The notes under the pieces: generated by a model
Databases searched by the model: none
The model's input: only the letters and a program-made list of their open reading frames with translations
Told to the model about the DNA's origin: nothing
Shown here: piece by piece, positions 48,701-60,700 of the stretch
Layout: each line of letters starts with the position of its first letter
Position numbering within the stretch: position 1 is the stretch's first letter
Assembly (NCBI GenBank): GCA_017979445.1
Contig: CM030704.1
Location: 13,127,658-13,191,657 of the forward strand
Length of the DNA stretch: 64,000 bases
From: Akebia trifoliata
Lineage: Eukaryota; Streptophyta; Magnoliopsida; Ranunculales; Lardizabalaceae
Reading direction: 5' to 3'
Translations under genes and position numbers: made by a program

Positions 48701-51700
48701 ACTTTTAGAATTTACATTTGTTCACTTAAGTGGGTGACATACTTATGTAATCAAGGAGAAGTACATGCCTTTTTCTTACGTAACGGCATTTATGATAAAA
48801 AGGGGGAGAAAGCTCAACAATCTGTACCCTATAGGTAGATCTTCATTAGTTACCCCATCATTATGTTCGTTAAATAAGGGTATGCTAGGAATTTACATTT
48901 GCTCACTCAAGTGAGTGACAAATTAATATAATTAAGTGGGATTACATGTCCTTTCTTACATAATGGCATTTATGATAAGAATGGGGGAGAAGGATGGGGG
49001 AGGCAATGAAAAAAAATAGGTTGAGCTGAGCTTCTGTCTTCAATCGATCTTTCATTTTCCCCCCTTCACCCCACTACATTTGCTTACTTAAGTGGATGTC
49101 ACACTTGCGTAACTAAGTGGAATTACATGTCCTTTCTTACATAGTGGTATTTATGATAAGAAAGGAACAGAAGGCTAGGGAAAGCAATGAAAAAAATAGG
49201 CTGAGTTGAGCTTCCGCCTTCAGTCGATCTTTTTTTTCCCACCCTACACTGAGTCCCCCAATGTGGAGTCGCCACAATTGCGTCATCATACATTTAGGAG
49301 TTGTGGGCAATCTCTCAACAGAGACCATGGCTAGGTTATGATATATAGTCTGGTCGTTTCCTTCCCTTGCACGTACTAGCCGTTCTCCTCCCGAACTATG
49401 TAAATTTGTACCCAACAATTCTCTCTCTCAATCGATTCTCTCATGGTCTCTTTTCATTCTCTTTCTCCTCCTCTACTACCTTAGAGTCCGTAAACTCTAA
49501 TTTCTAACTCAACCAATGTTTTAACCCATCTATTTTCCACTCAATAAATGAATTTTTTGAAAGAATCAAAGGCGATGGAACATAAGACTTGAGACATGAA
49601 CATGATTGAACTTCCATAATTGTTTGTATACCATTTATGTTCACCCTTCTTTTGGCTTGAAGGATTTTCTATCCAACTTTCGATTCAAGACATTCGAGGC
49701 AACATTTTACTATCGGAACAACCATGGAGGGAGACATTGGACTTGAGTTCTTTATCCCGTCCCCGTTATCGAGGATCTGATCTCACAAGTAATGAATTGG
49801 TTGGATCCAATTTGGATTCGATCATTTAGATTTGGTACAAAATAATAAATTAGGATCCAAATTTTTAGCTGATCTTTCATAATTCTATATTTTGAAGTGA
49901 ATTCAGTAATTAATATTAGGATTTCTGATCTTACCCGGAAATTCGATAGAAGAGAAAAGTAGACACAAAGCAAATCTTTGAAAATTTCCCAAATTTTCCT
50001 TTAGAATCTTCAAGTTGCAAATTCGACAGAGTTCCTCTCCTTCGGAAGCTCTCTCCTCTATTTTGAAGTAGATCCTTCCCTATTTATAGAGGAATAGGGG
50101 TGGCCTTTACATATAATGAAAGCAAAATAAAGGAAGCAAAGAAGGATGACTTCTATATATAGTGAATTAGAATTTTCTATATAGAAAATCCCCTTGGTCT
50201 TTATGCTTGCAATATATTATGCTCTTCCTCGGATTCTCCATACTTGATACTTGCTCATGTCCTTCTGATTTTTTGAAAATGTGTCTGATTGGTAGACATA
50301 AATTTTTGTGGGCCCAAAGTGATGTATAACAACTAGCTCTGCATTTGTTGCCTCTACTTCATCATCTTCCCTTTGATGGGTCATTGATTCAAGTGTTATT
50401 GACCATATGACGGGTGAGTCTCATGGGTTCTCTATGATTTTTGGTCATTCCACAACTTAGCTGATGGTTTCTTTACTCCTGTTAGGGGGGTAGGAACCAT
50501 TCAAGTATCTTCATCTCTTTCTTTTTCACGTGTTATATGTGTCCTTCCTCCCATCTTTTGTTAGTTAGTTACATAGCAAACAAATTAAATTGTGTAGTTA
50601 TCTTCTACCTCTCTCATTGTATTTTTCAGGGGGTCAATATGAAAATGATTGTTGGTAGAGGTGTTGAGTGAGGGGGCTGTACTACTTGGATCCACTACTA
50701 TGTTTGGCTCTACATTTTCATTTCCTATCGTAGCTACTCATCAAACCTTGTTTTTGGGGCAAGCCAACCTTGGGCATGTGAGCTTTCAAACATTATGTTC
50801 AATGATTCCATCTCTTAGACAATTTTGCAAATCTATTAAGTTTCAATGTCATATGTGAACTTTCTAAGCATACTAGGCATGTTCATCTGCATGCATCGTT
50901 TCATTTTGATGCATGGGGTCCTTCTTTGGCTAATCTATTTATGGATTTTGATACTTTGTATCTTTTAACGATGATTGTACTCAAACTAAATAGATTTATC
51001 TCTTGGAGTCTAAAAATGATGTTCTTTCAAAATTTCAAGAATTTCATGCTGTGTGCATACCTAGTATGGTGTTCTTATTAAATCTCTTTGTTCTGATAAT
51101 GGTGGTGGATACATTTCCCACTCATTTTTTTACTACCTTGAACAACATGGTATGGTATATCAATTTTAATGTCCATACAACCCACAAGAAAATGGTGTTG
51201 CCGAGCATAAGAATAGGCATCTTCTTGGTGTGATCCGTTCTTTATTACAAGGTATGTACATACTGAAGTTATATTGGTTAATGGCATTACTTACTACCTA
51301 CTTCTTAATTAAACGCACTCCTAGGTTCTTAAGGGTCATACTCCTTTTCACTCTGTCCATCCTCAAGATCTATTTTTTCTATTAACCCTCGAGTTCAAGA
51401 TCATCAACCTAGTCAATGAAAATTGGATATTGCTATCCGTTGTATTTTTTGTTGGCCATTATGGGGTGTACAAGGAATATACATGCTTTAATCCTCATTC
51501 CAAAAGTTTCTTCACTTTGATGGACGTCACATTTTTTGGACAACTTCCCTATTTTTCTTTTGACAATTCGGCATTGATTTCCTTATCTCCTACTCCTTTA
51601 CCTGTTTTAGTAATTTTCCTGACTCTTCTTTGTAGCAACGTGAACATCTCACGTATATTTACTGACAATCTTGTATTCCCCCCTATATCCTATTATAGCC

Positions 51701-54700
51701 TCCATCTTTTTCGTCGGTAGCATCAACTGGTAATCTTAATCTTTTAGCCATGTCTCCTGATTTATCTCATATTAATGTTTCCTCTGTTGATTCTTCTAAC
51801 CTAGATTTTCTTATTATTTTCCAAAAAAGAGTTCGTAAGTTTGTTTCCACTGCTTACCTTATTGCTCAGTATATGTGTTATCTATTGGAAATAATCTAGT
51901 TATTTCAGTCCTAATTGTTTTTAGTAATAGCTTTTATTTTTCTATTTCTTGTGTGTAAGGACATTTTTGTCTATTCACTCTTTTATTAATATAAATACCT
52001 GCCAAGCTCTCAGAAAAAGACTTGACAATTATTATTCTCAATTCTTCTTCGTATCAGAGCCTAGAGGATCCATCGACCCCCTTTGGGTTCCCCTCTATGG
52101 TTTGTGAGATCTTGAAGTCTCCTCTCTCCTTTTCTCATCTTCTTCCTCCCTCCATCAATAACCCTAGATTTTTGAGACCTAATAACCTAGTAGGAACTTC
52201 GTTAGAAGGTCTCCCCTTTGGGGGCTTTTTTTCTTCTTTTCTCATCTTCCCTTTGATAGCATGTGCGATAGGGATTCTATCAAAATTTTCACATGCTGCG
52301 AAAATATCTTTTGCGCTATGCTTCTACCCTACGATAGGGTTTCTATCTTTCATAGGTTGATTGAGTTGATTTTTACCTGCATTAAGGTTTGCACTTGCTG
52401 CTTGCGATAAGTTTCTATGGGCTAGGGATACCTGCAACAACAGTAGTAGACTATGTGAAGAGTTGCGATAGCAATAGCAGACTGTGAAGAGTTGCAAAAA
52501 CAGTATCAAGCTGCTTGGTGACTCGCAACAGCAGTAATAGGCTGTTTGAAGTTTTGCAATTGCAGTAGCAGGCTGTTTAAAGTGTTACGACAACAGTAGG
52601 ACTATTTTTGAAGACTTGCAACAAGTCTGCTGGACCTTCTGAAGAGTTTGACAAGTCTATTGGACCTTGAAAAGAATCGCAACAGCAGTAGCACTGTTTG
52701 TGAAGGTTTGTGATTGCTCTATTGGACCCTGTGAAGGAATACGACAACAGTAGGACTGCTGACCTGCTGTTTGGGCTGCTTCTAACTGTTATGTGGGTTG
52801 CCGACAGAAGTAAGACTGTTGTCTATGTGTTGCAACAAATTTGTTGGACCCCCTAGAGATTTGCGACAGAGTAGAACTGTTGTTAGGGCTGCTAAGAGAC
52901 CTGCGACAGTGTTGTTGCCCCCCTTTCTACCTATAGCTTCTTCCACCTTGGGTTAATACTACGGGTAGATCTCCATTCAAACCAAAGTTTCTTCTTTCCT
53001 AACAAGCAATGACGACAAATCCAAAGCCTAAGGAATCTAACTCGACTCTTTGGACCAATTTCTCAACCCAACGCATCACCACTGCCTTATTCGATGGTCA
53101 GAATTTTCAATCATGGTCTCGGTCTATGCGTCTTTATTTGGGTAGTAGAAGGAAAACCGGATGGCTTTTGGGCACTATTACTAAACCACCCCTCACTGAT
53201 CCCAAATTTGAACAATGGAAAATCGACAACTACATAATTCTTGGGTGGCTATTTAATTCCATGGAGCAATGCATCTATACCATGTTTATGTATCATGAGC
53301 CTATCTCATCTTTGTGGTCAGCACTCACTCAGACTTGTGCATATGCCAGGAATGACTCAAGGATTTATGAACTTTATAGAAACATAGCTCAGGCTACCAA
53401 GGGACTCGGAGTGTAACTGATTACTTTGATTTTCTTCAGTATCAGTAGAAGGAACTCCTTCATTATGAGTTTATGACTGAGTTGTCTGCAGAGGCAGCTG
53501 GGTATGTGGTTAAGAGGATTTCTCGACATCAAATATATCAGTTTCTCATGGGTTTACGTCCTGAGTTTGAGGCACTTCGGATGCAGATTCTTAACACCAA
53601 CCCTTTGCCCTCTCTGTTTGAGACATTTGCGATCATTGATAGTGATGATGGACATCGTCGTGTCGTTCCCTCTCAGCCCCTGGTATTCTCTTTGCTCTGG
53701 ATACAGATCAGATGGCTCTAATTACAAATTCGGGTTATTCGGCTCTCGTCCCTAGGGATCTGGGAGTCGTGGCCCGAGGAGGCCGTGGTCGTGGTAAAGG
53801 AAGTGATCTTACTTGCAGCCATTGTAGGAAGATTAGCCATCAACTCTATCCTCATTTGTTGAGATCTTCTACCACTCCATCTTTGAGGCATCTTGATCCT
53901 CATGCTGCTATTGTGGAATCATCTCCAGTGCCTCCTACTGATCCCTCACTTCTCTTGGCATTATTGATCTGCAATAACTCTAGACCTAGATTGCCACTAT
54001 TGTACGAGATCAGATCCAGGCTCAACCTTACTCATCTTCCATTGTGCCCTCAGTTACCATGCCTCTAGGTACATCCACTGCATTTCATGTCTCTCAATCT
54101 AACTCTGCTCAAATGACTTGAGTAATTGATTCTGATGCGTTTGATCACATGACCGGTGAGTCTAGCCATTTTACTTATTCCATTGTACCTACTACTCATA
54201 GGGAGGTTCGCATTGTTGATGGATTCCTTACACCTATCCACAACAAGGGTATCATCTCTTTATCCTCTAATGTTTTCATTGATTATGTGCTTCATGTTCC
54301 TCACCTATCTCTTAACATTTTGTCTGTGAGTAGTATTACTAAATCTTTAAATTGCTCCGTAACTTTTTTTCCTACTCACTGTGTTTTTCAAGACCTGACT
54401 TCGAGAAGATTTTTGGCAAGGGATATGAGAGGGATGAGTTGTACCTGTTTGAACCTCAACCTATTGTTGTTCTGGCTTCTGTGCTTCCTCTTTTTGCGAG
54501 CCATACGTTTTTTTCTCAGACTTTAGATTTATGGTAAGATTGTTTACGACATGCTAATTTTCAACACTTATATTCTTTATTTCCTGCTTTAAAACCTTCT
54601 TGTAGTGTACACAAGTTTCAATGTCATATGTGTGAGCTTTCTAAACACACGTAATTCTTATATTCCATGCATACATCGATTTAATACAATATTTGATTTA

Positions 54701-57700
54701 GTTCATTCTGGTGTGTGGGGGCCCTCTCCCGTTACTACTTTTAATGGTCATAGATATTATTATGTTATATTTATTGATGACTACTCTCGTTGTACTTGGG
54801 TTTATTTGATGCATTCTTGTTCTGAGATGCTCCCTATTTTTGTTAATTTTCTGAAAATGATTCAAACCCAATACAACATTACTGTTAAATCTCTTAGGTA
54901 TGACAATGGTGGGGAATATATTTCTGATGAGATTCAATCTCACCCTTACGAGCATGGTATGCTTCACCAGTTGACTTGTCCATACAATCCTGAACAGCAT
55001 GAGGTGGTGGAATGCAAGAATCGCCACCTTATGACTATTGTACGTTGTCTTCTTCGAAGGATGTAAGTTCTCAAGTTATATTGGAATATGTCAGTCTTCA
55101 ATGCTGCTTTTCTCCTTAATCTCATTCCGAATCATACTTTAGGAAGACAGGTACCTCTTCATGTTCTTCGACCTGATAGCACTCTCTTCCCCATTACACC
55201 TAGAATCTTTGGGTGTATTTGTTTTGTTCAAGACAGGACTCCTCATCGCACGAAATTAAATTATAAAACCATTTGTTGTGTTTTCTTGGGTTATTCTTCT
55301 ATGTCAAAGAGATATCGTTGTCATGATTCCTTTTTCCATCGTGTGATTCATTCTTTCGATGTCACTTTTTTTGAAAATGTACCTTTTTTCGTGTTACATT
55401 TTCTTTGCAAGTCTCTTCATCTTTGTAGGATTCCTCCCAATGCTACCCTCTTCATTTTTCTCTCAATTTTTATCTTTGCCGCTCATGAAGGTCTACTCTC
55501 GTCACCGTCGCCCTTCTCCAACTTTGCCAACTTCCTCCTTGGACTCAGGTATAACCCCTTCTACACTTCCTATTCCATCTATTTCTAACTCTTGCTTGCC
55601 TATTGCACTTCGCAAAGGTAATCGAGGGTATGTTACTGATCATCCTATTATCCAGTTTGTTTCCTATCATGGACTCTCTCCTTATCAAGCCTACTTTGCT
55701 GCCACTGATTCTATTCGAGTTTCTCGATCTATATCAGAGGCTTTGCGATATCCTAAGTGGATTGGAGCCATGAATGCTGAGATGGATACTTTGCAGAAGA
55801 ATCATACTTAGGAGCTTGTTCCCCTTTCCTCTGGGAAGGGGACTGTTGGTTGTAAATGAGTTTTTACTGTCAAATATCTCGCGGACGGCACCATCGATCA
55901 ATACAAGGCCCGCCTACTTGCTAAGGGATATATGCAACTGCAGGAAAGGATTTTAATACTACATTCGCCCCTGTAGCTAAACTTTCTACTGTCCATCTCT
56001 TTATTCTTTAATTGTGTGTCATTCATGGCCTCTTCACCAGCTTGATGTGAATGCCTATCTGAATGGGAATCTAATTGAGGTTATATATATGGAACCCCTT
56101 CTCGAGTTTCATCTTCAGGAGGAATATTATGGGAAAGTATGTCATCTTCTCAAATCTTTATATGGCCCAAAACCATCTCCTCAAGCCTGGCTTCAACGAT
56201 TTTCTAAGGTCTTTTTATCTATGGAGTTTTTCAGATGCCACTCAGATCATACTTGCTTTATTCGTCGAGGAGTGGATGGCCGTTGCACCATTGTTTTGGT
56301 TTATGTGGATGATATTATAGTGACTGGAAATGATGTATAGTGGATTGATAGGGTTAAGATGTTTTTGGGTCGTGCTTTTGAGGTTAAGGACTTGAGTCCC
56401 CTCAAATACTTCTTGGGGATAGAAGTGGCCTGTTCTCACCGTGGTATTTCATTATTGTAGCACAAATACACATTAGATCTTCTTTAGGACACCGGTATGC
56501 TTAGTTGTCGTCCTACCTCCTCTCCTATGGATCAGAATCATCGCCTTCATGCAGAAGCAGGTGATCTATTATCTGTCTTTTCTTCATACAGAGACTCATA
56601 CACCGCTTGATTTATCTGACTAATACGAGATTGGATTTGACCTTTGCGGTTAGTGTGATCAGTCAATTCATGAATGCCCCACACACCTCTCATCTTGATG
56701 CTATTTATTGTATCTTTCACTATTTGAAGTCTCATCCTAGTCTTGGGTTTTTTTATTCTTCTACTGCCCAATCACATTTGTCCTGTTTTACTATTGTTGA
56801 TTACATTAGTTCTCTTATAGATAGGAGATCTACCTTTGATTTTTGTATTTTTCATGGTGATAACCTGATTTCATGGAAAAGTAATAAACAGAGTGTGATT
56901 TTTCGTTCTTCTGCTGAAGCTATCGTGCTATGGCCCTTGGCACTTGTGAGCTTATTTGACTTAGATCTTTGTTGATGAAGCTAGATTTTCCAGTCTCTGG
57001 CTCTTCCACTCTGTTTTGTGATAATAAAGTCTGGCATCATGCTTACTTCTCACTCAATTCTTCACGAAAGAACCAGATGTTCACTTTCTTAGGGAGAAAA
57101 TTCGATCTGATGATCTTCAGACAGTCTTCGTACCTTTTTCAAATTAGTTTGCCGACATGCTTACAATGTTTGATGGTCCTTCTATCACCAATTCTCATCT
57201 TGACAAGCTAGTTTTAGTTGATATATTTGCCCCAGCTTGAGGGGGAGTATTGGAAATAATCTAGTTATTTTAGTCCTAATTGTTTTTAGTAATAGCTTTT
57301 ATTTTTTGATTTCTTGTGTGTAAGGACATTTTTGTCTATTCACTCTTTTATTAATATAAATAACTGTCAAACTCTTAGAAAGAGATTTGACAATTCTTCT
57401 TCTCAATTCTTCTTTATCAACCTATATCTCCCTCTTATAGAGTTTTCTTTTTGTTGTTGATACTATGTCTATCCTTGTACTATCCATGTTTTTATTCATT
57501 CTAAGTGGAAAGCTAAGATGAAGGAAGAAATGAATGCTCTGTAGCATAATCATACATAGGACATAGTCTTTCTTTCTTCAGGGAAGCTCATCATTAGCTA
57601 TGGTTGGGTTTTTGCTGTGAATCACAACTTGGATAGCAATGTTGCTCGGTACAAGGCTCATCCTAGTTGCTCGGGGTTCTACTCAATCCTACTATCAGAA

Positions 57701-60700
57701 CAAAGATGTCACATTTTCTCATGTGGACAAATTGACATTTGTTTGTGTTTTATTTCCCTTGTTACTAATCAGGGTTGGTCTATGTATCAGTTATATGTGA
57801 AGAATGCTCTTCATGAGCATCTCAAGAAAGAGGTCTATATGAACCCTTCTCCAACCTTTTGCTTCAGGCGGAGTTTCATGTGAAGGTTCATCATCTTCAA
57901 AAATCTATACATGGTTTGAAACAGTCAACTCGTGTTTGGTTACCTTACTTGAGTGAAATAGTAATCCACATGGGATTTTCAGAGATCCCACTCCAACCAT
58001 ATCATTTTCACCCATTCCAGTGAGATTGGACGTATTATTTTGTTGGTTTATGTAGACGAGATCATTCTTACTGGGAATGACTCTTCCTTTGTCTCTTATG
58101 TGAAGGATGAGCTTTGTCGCATGTTTGAGGTCAAAGATTTGGGTAGTTTGAAGTACTCTCTTGGTCTTGAGGTGGCTCGTTTAAGAAAATGAATATTTCC
58201 TTCTCAAAGAATATGTCATTGATCTCCTTAGTGATACTGGTATTCTAGGGTGCAAACCCTCTTCATCACCTATGAATTCTAAGCATTCACTTCAAGAGAG
58301 TGATGATGATCTTCTTTCTGATCCTCTAGTATACCAGCTACTTGTGGAGCATCTCATTTATCTTACTATCACTCGACTAGATCTCACATTTGATATTAGC
58401 TTGGTGGGTCAATTCATGCATACTACTCGTGCCTCTCACCTTGTTGTTGTCCATTGCAATCTTCAGTACATCAAATCTAGTCTCAGTCATGGATTTATGT
58501 ACCGTTCTCATGGCCATCTAGATATGTCTAGATATAATGATGTTGATTGGGCAGGAGCAAGCACGGATCGTCGTTCTACTTCTGGATACTATGCATTTCT
58601 TGGAGGAAACCTGGTTTCATGAAAAAGTAAGAAGCAACATGTTGCTGCTCACTTTAGTATTGAGGCCGAGTACCAAGCCATAACTTGTGGACTGGAGCTT
58701 GAAAGATATTATGGCTTCATTCCTTCATTTTTGAGTTGGGATTTTCCATTGGCGGTTCCTTGCATCTTCACCGTGATAATGAAGCAACTTAAAAAATTGC
58801 ATCCTATTTAGTCCTTCATGAGATGACTAAGCATATTGAAGGAGAACAGCACTTTATTAGAGAAAGTTTCTAATAAATCCATAATCCTTCAACATGTCTT
58901 CTCTTCTCAACAACTTGATGATATCTTCATCAAACCAATTGGGCCTACTACTTTTCATGATGTTTCTATCAAGCTGGGCATGTTTGACATGCATACTCCA
59001 ACTTGAGGGGGAGTGTTGGTGTGTGTATTGTAAGTGTAGAGCTGGTGTGCTCTAACTAAGCTTCCATGCATTGCAAGTCAAACACCCTATCCCTTGATCT
59101 TTCAAATCATTCTGGACCCAACACATCTTCATTGAGGCTAAAGATGGACAATTCTGGAAAGGCAGCACATGACTTATAATCCCCATACAAATATCTAACT
59201 TTAAAACCACCAACAAAGAGGACACCCTTCCAACACCAACCTGTATCTAGAAGTGACTATTTTTAGCCCAACATAAGCTGGAAGTGCTCTAATAAGCATG
59301 TTGGAGACTCTCAATATTATAATGATTCAATAGATGAACAAGAAATTATCGTAGCAAGTGCAATTTGACAAGTAGGTTGTGCAAAGAAATTTCAATATAC
59401 AAATAAAAATAAGCAGAAAAATTGATGTATCTCACCAATCTCACAGTGGACTTTTGACCATTTGGAAGTGTTATGGTATGAGGTCCAATCCCATGGCAGC
59501 ACTCATGGCAAATTGAATGAGTGAAGAAAGAGTTGAAATCAATGTGTTTCCTCTGCTCCTCTGTAATACATATTCCAGCTAGGGGTTGAAGAATATGCTT
59601 GAACCTGGTTAGGATTAGGGTAAATTATGAAGTTTAGATTTCAAGTCCAACTAATCACAATATCGAGTGAAAATGGCAAGAACTGTCCAGGAATGTAGTT
59701 TAAAATGTACCTTTTTTTTTCAAAAAAAATAAATAAACAAATAAAAAAGAACTAATTAAGAAGAAATTCACTTGGCCTCTGAGACATTCTTGAGCATGAC
59801 CATTGATGTTCCACGCTCCTTTACTATACGCTCATCATTTGGCAAATTGAAGGCAACAGTTTGAGGACCCTTCACATCCTGACAAAATAATAAAACTTAT
59901 CAACTTTTGTCAATATATTACAATGCCAATTTTATTTTGTCACAGCAAAGAGAACATGAAGTCATGTAGGAAAAGGGAATAATAAATCATAATTAACATA
60001 ACAAGAAGATATCTATGAAAAAGGAATAACAACTATCAACTAAGAACAATGGGATTTGAATCAACATTATTATTATTATTATTATTTATAGATCAAGATA
60101 TAAGATATATTAAGTAACATTGTTTCAACTATGTGAATCACAACAATGTCAATCTTCCTATTCTTTATACTTGCAACCAAATAGGCAAAATAAATTAGAG
60201 TTCATGACTAATTTTCTCATAGTTCTGTTTCCGATGTTTCCAATTTCTTTGATATGGGAATGCACAATCTATGCGTGCTTCACCCGAAATCTGCTAACAT
60301 CAGCAGATGATGATGTCAGCAGTCGTATGGCTGACGTCAGCCCTTCTAGCTTGTGATGGATTGGAAGAAAAAAAATTGCTCCTCTTGCTGAGATCGACTC
60401 TCTGATACCAAGTTGTAGAACAGATCTGAGGAAGAATGGAAGAGAGAAAATAGAGATAGAAGAGAGAAAAGATTAGGGAGAAAAAATATGAGATTAGGGT
60501 TTAATCAACCCTTCTCTCAGTATTTTTATAAAACGTTTCCATAATTACAATATACTCCCCATACTAATAATTATTGTGTTAGACCTCCTCTAACATGAAC
60601 ATATTACATAACTTTGCTACTTCTACAATTATGACTGAATTTTGGACAAAATGAAATGCAAGAACCTTTTGATACTAGTCCTTGTGGAACAGAAAATAAT

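Larger units (their letters stand above)
51884..57413 (+). mobile_element. Ty1/copia retrotransposon B with TA..CT LTR ends, target duplication TTATC
   Basis: LTRs 51884-52048 and 57248-57413 both start TATTGGAAATAATC and end CAATTCTTCT. TTATC stands immediately outside both ends (51879-51883, 57414-57418). PBS TATCAGAGCC at 52052 and purine tract GAGGGGGAG (57239-57247). Interior 53009-57240 codes a decayed copia polyprotein. It is inserted into copia C. About a dozen LTR differences in 165 bp point to an older event than copia A. Confidence 0.9.
50332..59013 (+). mobile_element. Ty1/copia element C, host of copia B, 5' truncated
   Basis: Coding remnants continue on both sides of copia B: 50332-51883 (end of gag, protease, integrase) and 57419-59006 (RT, RNase H). 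TTATC is duplicated at the break. The 3' end has the purine tract CTTGAGGGGGAGTG followed by a probable LTR start TGTTGGTGTG at 59014. No 5' LTR or gag N-terminus is seen. Confidence 0.8.
47687..59435 (-). other. 11.7-kb intron of the NUDT3-like gene
   Basis: From donor GTGAGA (59435 side) to acceptor AAAAAG (47687 side). Holds a copia tail with a G20 run, a LINE tail, a 181-bp triplication, an LTR-like block, and two nested copia elements (about 50331-59013). Confidence 0.8.

Noticed and set aside
49620..49829. 69-codon open frame
   Set aside because: No motif; lies beside an LTR-like block in an intron.
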